Part shown: piece by piece, positions 48,440 to 60,193 of the stretch
Position numbering within the stretch: the stretch's first letter is position 1
How the letters are laid out: the number at the start of each line of letters is the position of its first letter
From: Turbatrix aceti
Lineage: Eukaryota; Nematoda; Chromadorea; Rhabditida; Panagrolaimidae
DNA length: 64,000 nt
Direction: 5' to 3'
Assembly: GCA_963969345.1 (NCBI GenBank)
Contig: OZ017770.1
Location: 8,875,246-8,939,245, forward strand
Program-made: the position numbers and the translations under genes
The notes under the pieces: generated by a model
What the model was told of the DNA's origin: nothing
The model's database searches: none
Seen by the model: only the letters and a program-made list of their open reading frames with translations

Positions 48440-49307
48440 GGTTTAGAATGATGATTTTTCAGCAAACGGGCCAGTATTTATTCGCATCTAAAACAAAGAA
48501 CGTCCGCGTGGCTGATAGATAACAATGGCTACCGTTCTATTCAACTTTGTAAGAATGCTTGGCTGCGAACAATATCACCGTTAAATAAAACCCCTGAACG
48601 ATGCAGATGTACACAGGATTCGAAGCACCGTCGATTGTAAAAAACGTAATGTTTAACAATCGTCTGTGTTTTAATCATTGTTTTGTTATCCGTGTCCGGA
48701 CAGCAAACAAGCATGTGTGGTGCGTTTTCCTGAATTTGCGCGGGATGCTGCCATTCTGAACTCGGCTTGCCGCGCGCTGTACTGCGCACAACCGGTACCG
48801 GCACAGAACTGCACTCCGCTGCGTGCCTTTCAGGCTCACTCAAAAAACACAGGTAAAGCAGGAATAGCAAAGGCAGTTGGACGATTGTTATACATATGCG
48901 AAAAATGAATCTTATCCTTCCTGCGCAATTGCTCCAAAAACGAGAAAAAGAGTGATTACGCACTACTCGGGGGATACCTGGCAGATCATAGCGATTCAGG
49001 TGTGCGGTAAAAACTTTTTAACATCTCCATCAGTTATGGAAGAGCTGCCATTTTTTTGGTCGCTTGCGAACATGTACAACTTTAAAACTACTTTCGAGAA
49101 TTCGAACGAGGAAAAGCGTTCTGCCAACCCAGAACACTGCGGCAATTCTGTTGCTTTGACTGTGGTCTGGACTTTTTCGTGGGTCTACTGTTCGATATTA
49201 ATTGCATAGCGTCATTTGTAGTCATCGTTTGGTTTATAAAAAAAAGGATGAATGATGGACAGAGTAAAAAAATTGAGAAGATGGACGTTATTCACACAGT
49301 TGGTTAG
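48440..49307. other. Intergenic region; part of the SH2-pseudokinase duplication
   Basis: 48705-49020 and about 49225-49307 match 56768-57112 closely. Copy 1 has an extra stretch of about 200 bp (roughly 49030-49220) absent from copy 2. A 140-codon minus-strand frame at 48.54-48.96 kb is not preserved in the second copy and is not called. Confidence 0.6.
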
Positions 49308-50908
49308 TTATATGATGAGCAACTTGCTGATGGCAAACGACATTTTGCAAAAGCTGTACTCGCGCTGAACGACCTGCTTGATCTCGCCGATTCCGGGCCT
49401 GGCGTTAATGTCACGATTCATGCACGCTGAGAAAATCTGTCTAAAAAAAGGAGCAACTAATGATGATTTTTCCGGAAACTAAACGTACGCAAACGACTCT
49501 GGAATCTTAGGCAGCAGGCTTTTGAACGAGCGAACCAGCTGGCAACTCGCATGGTAGTTGACGTGCTTGCTGTAGGCTTCTCTGTTGACAGGCGTCCCCA
49601 GAAAGTACAGTTCATCGGCCGGGAGCTCTGAGCGGATGAATTCAGACAACGACGAGAATGCCGGCCGAATAGGGACCTGCCCATGGGTGAAGATCTGGTA
49701 GACCAGTGCCCCCAGCTTCCAGGACGGACTCGCATTGTTCCAGCGGCCGCTTTCCATGACCTCGGGCGGTGTCCAGCGCCACTGATCTTGATGCTGCGGG
49801 CCATTCTCAACTACGTTCTCGTCAACTTGACATTCTTGCGGAAGCCAGAAGCGGTTGTTCTGGGAGTCGCAGTCGGGCCAGAAGTCACTCAGTTTGAGAA
49901 TTTCGTTGCCGGAGAGCATGCAGGAGCGGAGAGTGACACATCGAACAGAGCAGCCGACGTCTTCGAGGTAGTCGACGGCCTGGGTCAACTGAAACGAAAC
50001 ATGAATTCATAAAACCAGTGTGCGACTAACCTCCAAGGCCCATTTGGCGTATCGACGAGTCGAAAGCGGAAATTTGAGACCTGAGAAGTGCTGAATCAAC
50101 GTCGATAAGCATAATTCGTAGCGCAGCAGAATCAGAGGTGGCAGTTGGCGTCCGAGCGAATACAACTCGTAGTCCAGGACACGACAGACGTTCTCATGAA
50201 CTGGTGCGAGTAGCTTGGAGACGTGGGATCTGATTTGTGAGTGCGCGGCGTAGGAAACACTCAGTGCACGAACAAAACCCTCCTGGTGATCGATTTTGAT
50301 GACGCGGCCATGGCCAAACAATCCGCTGATTTCTAAAACACAGGAGAACGTAAGTTTTCACACTAGCATAAAACCTACGATTACTCTGCCGAAAGATGCT
50401 TGTCTTGAGTCTGGTTCGACGATCTGTGGTTCTGATGGTAAAGTTTTTGGCCCGGTAGACGTCGATTAGGGAGCTGAGCAGATGAAAGGAATTTGGGCCG
50501 ATGGAAAAGCACACGCGGCTGTTCTTCTGTCAAACCGGCGCATTACTTTATAAAAATCATAAAAAAACCTCACCACGGTGATGTCGATGGGAAACACGTC
50601 GATGGCCGAGTTGCTAACGCGGACACACAGTTCCAACGTCATTTTCCGCTCACCCAGGACGACGAGAAAATCGCCCACGTTGATCAACTCTCGCCTGAGT
50701 TGCGCGGAGCTCGCGTTGCAGAAGACGTACGGCAAAGTCAAGCAGTTGAACCGGATTGCATCAACCAGCGGCGGCGGAAATTTATCAAACTCAGTCATGC
50801 GCTCGCTGAAAGAAATAAAATCAACGCTCGCCGAGAAAGCAACGAGTCACGGCAAACTCACATCAATCGATAGTTCACTCGCGCTTTGAGCTTCTCTTTG
50901 ACACACAT
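49308..50908 (-). CDS. SH2-domain pseudo-tyrosine kinase, copy 1
   Basis: Six exons: 50862-50908, 50574-50805, 50379-50526, 50031-50332, 49489-49988, 49308-49440, giving 453 residues. The N-terminal SH2-like domain (about 25-120) has the GDFLV strand and the closing FHLLSSLIDVYR, but the phosphotyrosine-binding Arg is Val (GDFLVVLGE instead of FLVR). The kinase-like domain (about 140-440) keeps helix C with VHENVCRV, TPPEV (APE), WKLGALVYQIFTHGQVP and CMNRDINARP, all tyrosine-kinase traits. It lacks HRD (CVTLRSCML instead) and has DFW for DFG. The SH2-kinase order is that of the Fer/Fes-like kinases expanded in nematodes. With both active sites changed it should be a scaffold rather than an enzyme. 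Confidence 0.82.
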
Positions 50909-51294
50909 ATCATGAACACGCAATAGAAACCACGGTTTGTGTGACTTGGGCGTGCTTTTTTATTATTGATTTCAGTTATTTCGGAGCCAAACCGGACCGT
51001 TGCAGTCTGACAATGCCGTTGGGGACTCTGGTGAACATGCGCTCAGTACGCTGTGCTCAGGTGAGAGCCATACTGCAGAATCCAAGAACTCCCTAGTCTG
51101 GGTAATAATTTTGTTAGCAACAGTTTACACAGCTTCCAAAGACATTGCAAATGCTCTCCGTCACCTTAGACATTGCAGCCCCAAATTCAAACCCTTGTCA
51201 GCATCAAAATAAACAGATTTATCATTAAAAAACATTTACTAGGCACAAACAAACAAAATTTTAAACTAGAGGTGCGGATGCGACGGCGTTTTCA
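50909..51294. other. Short intergenic region, no gene recognised
   Basis: No coding signal beyond short frames. Confidence 0.5.
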
Positions 51295-51749
51295 TTACTG
51301 GCCAAGAGCGTGTTTGACAAGAGTATATGCGTAATTCAGAGCGTCGTAGCTGTCGCTGGAGTACAACGCAATGTGGAGCGTTTGGTAAATCTCTTCATAT
51401 TCTTCATAGGATGACTGCGCGTTGATGAGAACTTTGACGAAAGCTTCCCGAGCCTCATTCGGGCGATGGACCATGGCTGATGCGAAGAGAACTTTGAGTT
51501 CCGTGAACATATCGGTTAAGGTGTCGCTATGAAGGGCCACTCTGAATTCCTTGACGCGTTTAGCGAAGAAGTTCACGGGTTCGTGCCGGAACGATCGCAG
51601 CTAAAAGTAGTTTTTAAAAGGATGAAATTGAAACAAAAAAATACTTTTTCCATTGTTTCGTAGAACCCTTTCGTAGATAATGTAGCCGGTAATGTTGACG
51701 GAATAGTCAATTCAAGTGAACATTCAGAAATGAAAAAAATCAGACAACG
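51295..51749 (-). CDS. Small protein of unknown function (start uncertain)
   Basis: Two exons in one frame: about 51645-51749 and 51295-51600, with canonical donor and acceptor. An in-frame ATG at 51653 would give 104 residues; the upstream 32 codons stay open to an acceptor, so an earlier exon is possible. The second exon is soluble, rich in A, E, Y and L and probably helical (for example SSYEEYEEIYQTLHIALY), ending in LVKHALGQ. I do not recognise a family. It lies between the first SH2-pseudokinase and the LIPT2 pseudogene. Confidence 0.5.
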
Positions 51750-52060
51750 CTGCAAAGCTTACGTCAATTGCAATGCTCCCAACACGACTATTCTCACACC
51801 ACTCCGCTGCGCATTTTACACAAAAATTTTCAGTCATCGCCGGGGAATGAAAACGTCAAAGGGATTTTGTTGTGGATCACGTGCTCTTATTTCTTGCACA
51901 GGTGAGTCAGTAAAAATGCAGGTGACACTCTTGTTTGCATGCATTCGTAACCATTTATGTTTGGCGTATCTAGCAAATTTCATATGCCAAACAAAAAAAC
52001 GTTATGCGATGTTTTTTGCACTCAATACCGTGAAAAAAGTATAGTGTTTATTTGCAATTA
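51750..52060. other. Short region, no gene recognised
   Basis: A 104-codon plus-strand frame here is antisense to the start of the small unknown gene and has no motif. Confidence 0.45.
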
Positions 52061-53110
52061 AATGCCCCGTCTATTGCACCTTCCTGACACCAAAAAAAAA
52101 ACGATGACACAGCACATACGTCCAGGAAGACAGTCAAATCAAAGACAGAACCAAAAATCTTCCAAAGGCTTTGCAAAGATCTTTTTTGCGGTTGAGTTCC
52201 TTTGAAAGTGAATTCATGTTCCTGCCATCGATGCCGCAAAACACGATGCTGTCGTCAAACGTGTGATAGTTGAAAACAAAGTCATGGCCAGTGGTTCTTG
52301 GACGTCGTTGGCTTGGATTTTTCGACCTTTGTCGACATAAACACCTGAAAGAAAACTAATGCAATGAAAAAAGATTTCATAGGAACTCTGGAAATATTTT
52401 TGTGAATTACACGTACCTTCGATAGAACGTCTATCAAAAACTTGCCATAAAAATGTCTTGGCTATTCAAACAATAATTCAGGTTGCTGGCGATTTATCTA
52501 ATTTTATAAAATCGCAAAGTAACATAAATATTATAAAATTGTGTCCATCTCACCTTCGGAAAGAAAAAATTGTCCAGCTACCTGAATGAAAACTTCGTCA
52601 ATGGCATCGACGAACGATTTGACGCACAGAAACGACAGGTGTTTGCGTTGTGCCTCCCTCCAAAGATGGAGGTAGCGAAGGTAGTAAACGGGATGACTCG
52701 GTACCTGAAAAGTAATCAAGCCATTTTACACTGATACGAACAAAATCGCCGCCGAGATTCCGCAGTCGCTGTTCTTCATCCTTTGAGTACAGTTTATTCC
52801 AAAGCCTGACGGTGAAGACAGAAGTGTGCTCGAAAAAGCAGAGATAGTGACTGAAAAAATTGATGAGAATGGCAAAGACAGTTTAAACTTACGTATCAAA
52901 CTTATTCGAAGCTTTGTTTGCATTCAACAAGGTTGGATCTGAATTTCTTTGAGGTATGGTAATCTGCCAAACCACAAGGCTTTTACAGGTGTGCTACTCA
53001 TTCGGAAGATCACGGCAGTCGCATTCGATTGCTTGAAAAGATGCGAGCGACGCAACACAATGCGCATTTTGCCAAGCATTGTGATTGCGGAGGCAAACTC
53101 CGTGACGCAA
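52060..53110 (-). pseudogene. LIPT2 pseudogene
   Basis: All three LIPT2 exons are traceable in order: exon 1 and 5' flank about 52890-53110, exon 2 about 52560-52862, exon 3 about 52090-52355. Exon 2 has lost the stretch encoding the catalytic HGPGQL motif by deletion, and small indels break the frames. Exon 3 has deletions and frame changes. It is collinear with the functional gene at 43467-44887, so it arose by DNA duplication and not by retroposition. Confidence 0.9.
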
Positions 53111-54303
53111 AAAAATATGACTCCTTCTTACAGCTAGAATAAGCTGGATCTGAACAATTCCCTGCTGAGCGGTTAACTAACACAAACTGCAGTGCTTCGT
53201 CCAAAGCATGGCAATTTTCTCGGTGACGTTTTGGCCTTCATGAGTGATGATAAATGTGGTGTTCAGAATCATTTTTTGTGGACACGACACACTTTTGGCA
53301 AAAGTGTTGCAATTTTTGATAACAGACACGGTTTTTGATTATTTGGAAAGATACTGAATCTGAGTTCACATTGATCCCTTTAGTTTTACGTTTGTCTACT
53401 GCTTTTATTGTTAAACGTGACAAAGCGACGTCACCGAAAGGAATATCTGTAAAGATGAAAGAGGTTCTCAGTCACGTTTCTCATTGAATATGGGCAAAGG
53501 CAAGAAATCAGGGCAACATATTCTTCATTTTTCTTTCATCCTGTTTTGCGTGCACACACCCACAGTAAACGATGTTTATGGTGCTGACAACCGTGCTATT
53601 CCGTCGTTTACTACCAACCGAGTGACTAGTGCTCCGTGCTGACTGCTGGAAGAACGGGTCTACGGTAAAAGCGTTGTCTCGCCTCCTGAACAAGTCAGCG
53701 TTGTTGGATTGCATCAACCCCCCTAGTTTGAAAAAAATATCAAAATTTCAACCAAGTGACGCAAAGAATGATAAAAAAGGAGCAAACAGATGAAAACCCG
53801 TTGAAATAAATTATATTCTCTACCTGGTCGACTGCCTGGGATTTGAGATCATTGAAATCAAACTTCACTGAAAATTTTTCAGTGAAAAAGTACATATTTA
53901 CCTTCAACTACAAATATAGACCAAAAATTCAGAGTGCTTTACTTGACTACGTGCGATGATTTTTTTCAGTTTATAAAACTAGCGTGTCCTGCACAATGAA
54001 TCTCTTCTGTTCTCTGTCGTGCAATGGAGGAGAATGGAGTGCACTAGACAAACGCTGCGCACTCCCTGGTCTAAACACGAAAAAAACGAGCGAGTTAGCT
54101 GACACATTTGCAATAACATCACTTTCCACTCCGTCGCTTCGGAACCTCGTTCCTTCGTCACTTCGTTTCCTCGCTTCTACGCGAAAAACTTGTTTTTCGC
54201 TCCGCTATCGCTCGCTTTCGCTCCGAGAGCCTACGGTATTGCGTCGAGAGTACTCAGACCTCAATCCGGCTCTCTCCGCTCGCTTCGACGACGTCTAGCC
54301 GAC
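53111..54303. other. Intergenic region with a G/C-rich patch before the VWA-like gene
   Basis: 53.1-54.0 kb shows no gene. At 54050-54300 the sequence becomes rich in cgct/ctcg words. Part of it (gcgtcgagagtac... cctcaatccggctctctccg) also occurs near 62465-62515, marking a dispersed repeat. Confidence 0.55.
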
Positions 54304-56028
54304 ATGAATCAGCTTATCGACACTGTTGATGGTAATGCTGGATCCTTGGCATTCGAGACAACCGCGAACATAAGGGTATGTTGTTAAAATAATTTTCTTT
54401 TAGTTTTTTTTCAATCGATTAATTTTTTTATTATACATGCGTTTTTTAGAAGGCGGAAAAGCCTCGGCAAAGGGTGCTTTTTTTCGTAGATATACCCTCA
54501 TTTGCGTCCTCAGAAAACGTGAGTTTTTATATCTTTCAGGATTTGGATGAAAGTTTTTTTGTTGTAGTTACTCAATGATGCAATTGAACTGGTTACTACT
54601 GTGATTGCTTCCGTTTGCTCTCTTCTGAAACCAAAAGCTACGTCGTTTGGCGTAGGCTTTCTGGTTAACGAGCGTGTAGTTGTTCAATCTTTCCCACAAA
54701 AGGAATTCCCGAGTATGGTCAATGTATGTTCTTAAAACCAATTTTTATGATTTTTGAGCGTTGGATTTTTCAGTTTGGATGTCATTTGAGATGCATTCTG
54801 CGATCCGCAGGTTCAGTAACTTCTTCCAACTTTGGTCCAACCAACGAAGCCATCACCAAGGCGATGGGCCTACTTGGTGGACGGGACCCAGCAAACCCGA
54901 TCTTCGGTACCCTTGTCTTGATTACGTCTCTCAGCGACCCAGGGAATTTTCACCGTCGCCTAAAACAATTCCTGGTTTTACCGTTTGTGTTTTAAAACTT
55001 TAATTTGACATTTTTTATATTGCATTTTTGCAAAACAACTTTTTTTAACATAACGCACTTTAATTTTTTTGCTTAGCATTATGCCCTTTCGGAAATCAAA
55101 GTCGCAACCAAAAAAAACTAATATTTTTTGTATTTAGCGAGCATATTTTAGTATTTTTCTGGTTGGATTCGTAATGCGCAAATTTTATATAAAAGTATAA
55201 AAGTTTTTTTAACATTTTTTCCAATCTAGGCATGAGGCAGCCATCGGCGCGGTGAACATTTTTGCGGTCAACGTTAACAAAACTGGGGTGAAGAAAGTTC
55301 TGACCGAAGTCGATCTGAAAAACCATGTAAGTTTAAATGGTTTTTTGTCAATATTGAAAAAAAATTAAAATTTAAGGTCTTTCGTTGTTTCACTATTCGA
55401 ATCACCCCGGCTTCGATTGATGACGGCGTTGAGTACATCTTACTTCACGGCTACAACTTTCCCGTGGGCCAGCTTACGCTCAAGCTGCAGGTTGGTTAAA
55501 GGGATTATTTTTTGCAGCAGCTAATAATAAAAAAAACCGTTATAGGTTCGCCGAAAGGGGCAGCGACGGCAGATCAAGATAAAATTTGTCGTTCCGAAAA
55601 TTCCAACCGTTGGCATGGAAAGCGTCGTGGTTGATTTTTTGTGTCACGAGCGTTCAGAAGCTCGTACTCTGCTTCAAGAACTCGAAAGTGGAAGGCCGTT
55701 TGGTTTCCAGTCCGGGCAGGGTAATATTGGGGTGATCCAACGGGCATCCGGGCTCCACACCCTCACGCGTATGTTTGCCTGTTTGTACACTTTGACAACA
55801 TTTCTTTTATGTTTTTCAGTGATTCGCATGCCTGTCCAAGACCTCAGGTTTCTTCACCAGGGAGAGATCGCCGTTCGGGAAACAAAGGCGGTGAGTTAGC
55901 TTTTTTTGTACAAAAATCATTTGACCTTATTAGGGTTCATCGTAAGCAATTTTGGCACATGTTATTTTTTATTAATGTAAATTATTTTTTAGTCATATCG
56001 GAAAAGGCAGTACAGCAACACTGAATAA
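54304..56028 (+). CDS. VWA-like protein of unknown function
   Basis: Nine exons: 54304-54375, 54450-54518, 54568-54723, 54774-54982, 55230-55326, 55377-55490, 55546-55768, 55820-55890, 55993-56028, giving 348 residues with every junction in frame. Residues about 25-200 fit a von Willebrand A fold. The first strand is RVLFFVDIPSF, then come a helix, FGVGFLVNERVVV, a SSNFGPTNEAITKAM helix, TLVLITSLSD and AVNIFAVNVNK. The metal site is incomplete: DIPSF stands where D-x-S-x-S is expected. The C-terminal half (about 205-348) has beta-rich basic segments and no known domain. There is no signal peptide or membrane helix. The exon 4 donor was chosen because only GTTTGT at 54983 keeps the frame. Confidence 0.7.
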
Positions 56029-56032
56029 ATCT

Positions 56033-56105
56033 CTGTGGCGCCGGACACCGCCTGAGGTCATGGAAGACGGCCGCTGGAATACGAGTTCGTCCTGCTCTGC
56101 ATTAC
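56033..56105 (+). pseudogene. SH2-pseudokinase relic (APE region), plus strand
   Basis: Translates as WRRTPPEVMEDGRWNTSS, matching WRWTPPEVMESGRWNNAS of the two intact SH2-pseudokinases, but on the opposite strand. It starts a few bases after the VWA-like stop codon and fades out after about 70 bp. Confidence 0.75.
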
Positions 56106-57112
56106 CCATCTTTATCCAGGGCCAAGCATCGAGTCTCCAGTTGGTTTTCTTTCCGATGCCGTTTACGGTCTGTCATTTTTTATGTTCTGTCCCTCTGTCA
56201 ATATCGTTTATCTTGTTTTTATAAATGGAGTGAATAATTTGCATGGCTCAATTATTAGTTTGTATTGTATGTATAATAATTGTTTTTTTTACACCGGAAT
56301 CACACGTTCGTTTTGCAAAACAATGGTTGAACCTACGATAACGGGAGTAGGTTCATTCGATCCGGCGTAAAATTTAAGGACGGTTGCGAAGGCGAATCAC
56401 AACAAATTACGGCTATAAAAAAAATAGAGTTTATTTTTTGACCGTTCAAAAGGATAAGTTTAACCTCGGATTTACTAAGAACGTTTTTGATTCCCAAAAA
56501 CAATCCGAGGTAACACCTCAACATCAGAAAAAAAAATTCTTGATTGTGTTTGAGGAAAACTAGGGTTGGAGGATCTTGAGGACTGTGTTAACAATATCTG
56601 ATATTAATATAGCCTTTTTCAAATCAATTTTGAGAGCACTAAAAATTAAAAAAACGCTTACGGGCACTGAGCTTTGAAAAACAGGATCAGCCAGATTTTG
56701 ATACTTTTTAACAAAATTTCCGGCTTCCGGCAGATCTTATCTATGTACAGTGAATTGGAATCAACAAGCAAGCATGTGTGGTGCGTTTTCCTAGACTTGC
56801 GCGGGAAGCTGCCGACCTGAAATTGGCTTGCCGCGCGCTGCACTGCGCACAACCGGTACCGGCACAGAACTGCACTTCGCTGCGTGCCGTTCAGGCACAC
56901 TCAAAAAACACAGGTAAAGCAGGAATAGCAAGGTGATTACGCACTACTCGGGGGATACCTGGCAGATCGTAGCGATTTAGGTGTGCGGTAAAAACTTTTG
57001 AACATCTCCATCGGTTTTGGCAGAAAGTCGTCGTTTGGTTTATAAAAAAAAGGATGAATATGGACAGAGTAAAAAAATTGAGAAGATGGACGTTATTCAC
57101 ACAGTTGGTTAG
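56106..57112. other. Intergenic region; left flank of the second SH2-pseudokinase copy
   Basis: From 56768 on it matches 48705 onwards, the flank of copy 1. At 56430-56515 there is an inverted repeat with cctcggatt / aatccgagg arms. A possible aspartic-protease scrap is listed separately. Confidence 0.55.
56660..56740 (-). pseudogene. Possible aspartic protease relic
   Basis: Minus-strand translation gives EAGNFVKKYQNLAD, resembling KAGNFVQKYHKD of proteases A and B just before their second active site. Only about 40-80 bp align. Its position, just upstream of the SH2-pseudokinase duplication boundary, parallels that of protease B, which gives the match extra weight. Confidence 0.4.
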
Positions 57113-58713
57113 TTATATGATGAGCAACTTGCTGATGGCAAACGACATTTTGCAAAAGCTGTACTCGCGCTGAACGACCTGCTTGATCTCGCCGATTCCG
57201 GGCCTGGCGTTAATGTCACGATTCATGCACGCTGAGAAAATCTGTCTAAAAAAAGGAGCAACTAATCATGATTTTTCCGGAAACTAAACGTACGCAAACG
57301 ACTCTGGAATCTTAGGCAGCAGGCTTTTGAACGAGCGAACCAGCTGGCAACTCGTCTGGTAGTTGACGTGCTTGCTGTAGGCTTCTCTGTTGACAGGCGT
57401 CCCCAGAAAGTACAGTTCATCGGCCGGGAGCTCTGAGCGGATGAATTCAGACAACGACGAGAATGCCGGCCGAATAGGGACCTGCCCATGGGTGAAGATC
57501 TGGTAGACCAGTGCCCCCAGCTTCCAGGACGGACTCGCATTGTTCCAGCGGCCGCTTTCCATGACCTCGGGCGGTGTCCAGCGCCACTGATCTTGATGCT
57601 GCGGGCCATTCTCAACTACGTTCTCGTCAACTTGACATTCTTGCGGAAGCCAGAAGCGGTTGTTCTGGGAGTCGCAGTCGGGCCAGAAGTCACTCAGTTT
57701 GAGAATTTCGTTGCCGGAGAGCATGCAGGAGCGGAGAGTGACACATCGAACAGAGCAGCCGACGTCTTCGAGGTAGTCGACGGCCTGGGTCAACTGAAAC
57801 GAAACATGAATTCATAAAACCAGTGTGCGACTAACCTCCAAGGCCCATTTGGCGTATCGACGAGTCGAAAGCGGAAATTTGAGACCTGAGAAGTGCTGAA
57901 TCAACGTCGATAAGCATAATTCGTAGCGCAGCAGAATCAGAGGTGGCAGTTGGCGTCCGAGCGAATACAACTCGTAGTCCAGGACACGACAGACGTTCTC
58001 ATGAACTGGTGCGAGTAGCTTGGAGACGTGGGATCTGATTTGTGAGTGCGCGGCGTAGGAAACACTCAGTGCACGAACAAAACCCTCCTGGTGATCGATT
58101 TTGATGACGCGGCCATGGCCAAACAATCCGCTGATTTCTAAACACAGGAGAACGTAAGTTTTCACACTAGCATAAAACCTACGATTACTCTGCCGAAAGA
58201 TGCTTGTCTTGAGTCTGGTTCGACGATCTGTGGTTCTGATGGTAAAGTTTTTGGCCCGGTAGACGTCGATTAGGGAGCTGAGCAGATGAAAGGAATTTGG
58301 GCCGATGGAAAAGCACACGCGGCTGTTCTTCTGTCAAACCGGCGCATTACTTTATAAAAATCATAAAAAAAACCTCACCACGGTGATGTCGATGGGAAAC
58401 ACGTCGATGGCCGAGTTGCTAACGCGGACACACAGTTCCAACGTCATTTTCCGCTCACCGAGGACGACGAGAAAATCGCCCACGTTGATCAACTCTCGCC
58501 TGAGTTGCGCGGAGCTCGCGTTGCAGAAGACGTACGGCAAAGTCAAGCAGTTGAACCGGATTGCATCAACCAGCGGCGGCGGAAATTTATCAAACTCAGT
58601 CATGCGCTCGCTGAAAGAAATAAAATCAACGCTCGCCGAGAAAGCAACGAGTCACGGCAAACTCACATCAATCGATAGTTCACTCGCGCTTTGAGCTTCT
58701 CTTTGACACACAT
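57113..58713 (-). CDS. SH2-domain pseudo-tyrosine kinase, copy 2
   Basis: The six exons match copy 1 shifted by about 7805 bp: 58667-58713, 58379-58610, 58183-58330, 57836-58137, 57294-57793, 57113-57245, giving 453 residues. The sequence is almost identical to copy 1; one clear change is YQTS for YHAS near residue 400. Introns differ by single A insertions or deletions. The same losses are present (Val for the SH2 Arg, no HRD, DFW for DFG), so they predate the duplication. Copy 2 is intact, with all splice sites canonical. Near identity in introns and exons points to a recent duplication or gene conversion. Confidence 0.82.
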
Positions 58714-60193
58714 GTCATGTACCCGCAATCAAAAGCACTCCAATCAAGTCACTTTTATTCGGCACGACTCCCGGTTAATTATACAAATTCTTCTCCTGAA
58801 AACGCACGACTGTCATCGGTGCGCAGGTGTCAAAAAGCGGACGTTGACCTTTATTGGCACAAGACAATAAAAGTAGCTTATTGTTAGATGCGCGAAAAAG
58901 TTGTGCCAGACGAAAAACCGACGAAACGCAGAAAGTTACAGGCTTGTTTCTCCCATCGAGGTGAATATGGGATAAAGATTAAAGGCAGACTCAAGGCGAT
59001 ATGGTGTCAAATGCAGTTAACTGGGGACAGTAAACCGCAACGTCATCTACGCGCAGCTCGAGCGAGAGTTGATCAACGTGAGATATTCTCTCGTCGTCCT
59101 GACTGAGTGACGTTGGAGCTGTGGACTCGCCAATTGACGTCTGCAAATCGAGTGCTCAAAGCAAGTCCGCTTTTCATGCGCACACCACTTTTTTTTTGTT
59201 TTTTTTCATGCTGCATGCAACGAGATTAGGTTATCTTTGGAGACAAACACTGACCAATGCTTCCTTCAATGGTTTTGTGATGCACACTCAATGTTGTCGT
59301 ACATAATTTGCGTGGATGAGGTGTATTAACATTTTTTTTATGTTAGTTGCATTACCATAGGCGCACTAGTCGGTTGGTAGCAGCTGCAAGGTACTGAGTG
59401 TACACGGGTCTCTCGCTCAGCCACCAGTCCGCTGGATCCACTGCGTCTCTTCCCTTTCTGACAGCTGGAGCTGCTTGCGTGCTGTTTGAGAGAAAATAGT
59501 CAAAACTACTGTGCTTTTCTGCTTTGGGGTTGACATTTATTACGTCAAATGCATTAACCAGTTACTACAAAAAAAATTTTAAAAATTAAATTTGTCTTGC
59601 TGTTCGCAGTAAAACCCCCTTCGAACACGCAGCATTTTTTCAACCAGATTTCAAAGGCAAACAGATATAAATTACTAACAGATACAGTTGATAAACGTGA
59701 GCATATAAAAATGGTTTAAAAATGTGAAAATAATAATAACGCATTTGTGTGTAAAATTTAAAACGAAAAACACATCGTCATGTTACCGAAGGTTGGATAC
59801 AAAATTGGATTTTATTTTTATCGATTGTATCTAGTCTAGCAAGTCGCACATCACTCAACCGGAATCTAAGAACCCCAAAGACTTAAGCTGAAGTTATTTT
59901 CGGTGACACGGAGGACAACAGTTCTGATTATCGTTAAAAAACCGTATTTCGTCAGTTTCCGGTAGAAATACAAAGCAAATAATCTGAGACGTTGCCCAAA
60001 GATTCATGGTTTACGCGAAAATAACATTTGTTCTAATGCCCCAATAATACACACTTTTTGGTAAAGCAATGGTTATTTATTTATTAAAGAAGAATAGCAA
60101 AACATTAATTTATTATAAAAATGATTTTTTTTCAAATGTTACACTTACAACAGCCTTAACACTCTTCTGGTTCTTGACGGTGATTTTTCTCTT
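58714..60193. other. Intergenic region with a second SH2-pseudokinase relic
   Basis: Apart from the relic at 59035-59130, no coding signal. T-rich stretches and short frames only. Confidence 0.5.
59035..59130 (+). pseudogene. SH2-pseudokinase relic (SH2 region), plus strand
   Basis: Translates as QLERELINVRYSLVVLTE and then a stop, matching QLRRELINVGDFLVVLGE of the intact copies. The DNA shares gagagttgatcaacgtg. It is on the plus strand, like the relic at 56033, so an older inverted copy once surrounded copy 2. Confidence 0.75.

Noticed and set aside
48541..48963. A 140-codon minus-strand frame before the first SH2-pseudokinase copy
   Set aside because: The duplicated counterpart near 56.8 kb does not keep the frame, and there is no recognisable domain.
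49457..50012. Long open frames (109-117 codons) overlapping the pseudokinase exons on both strands
   Set aside because: They are shadows of the G/C-richer coding exon; the SH2-kinase frame has the motifs and splice sites.
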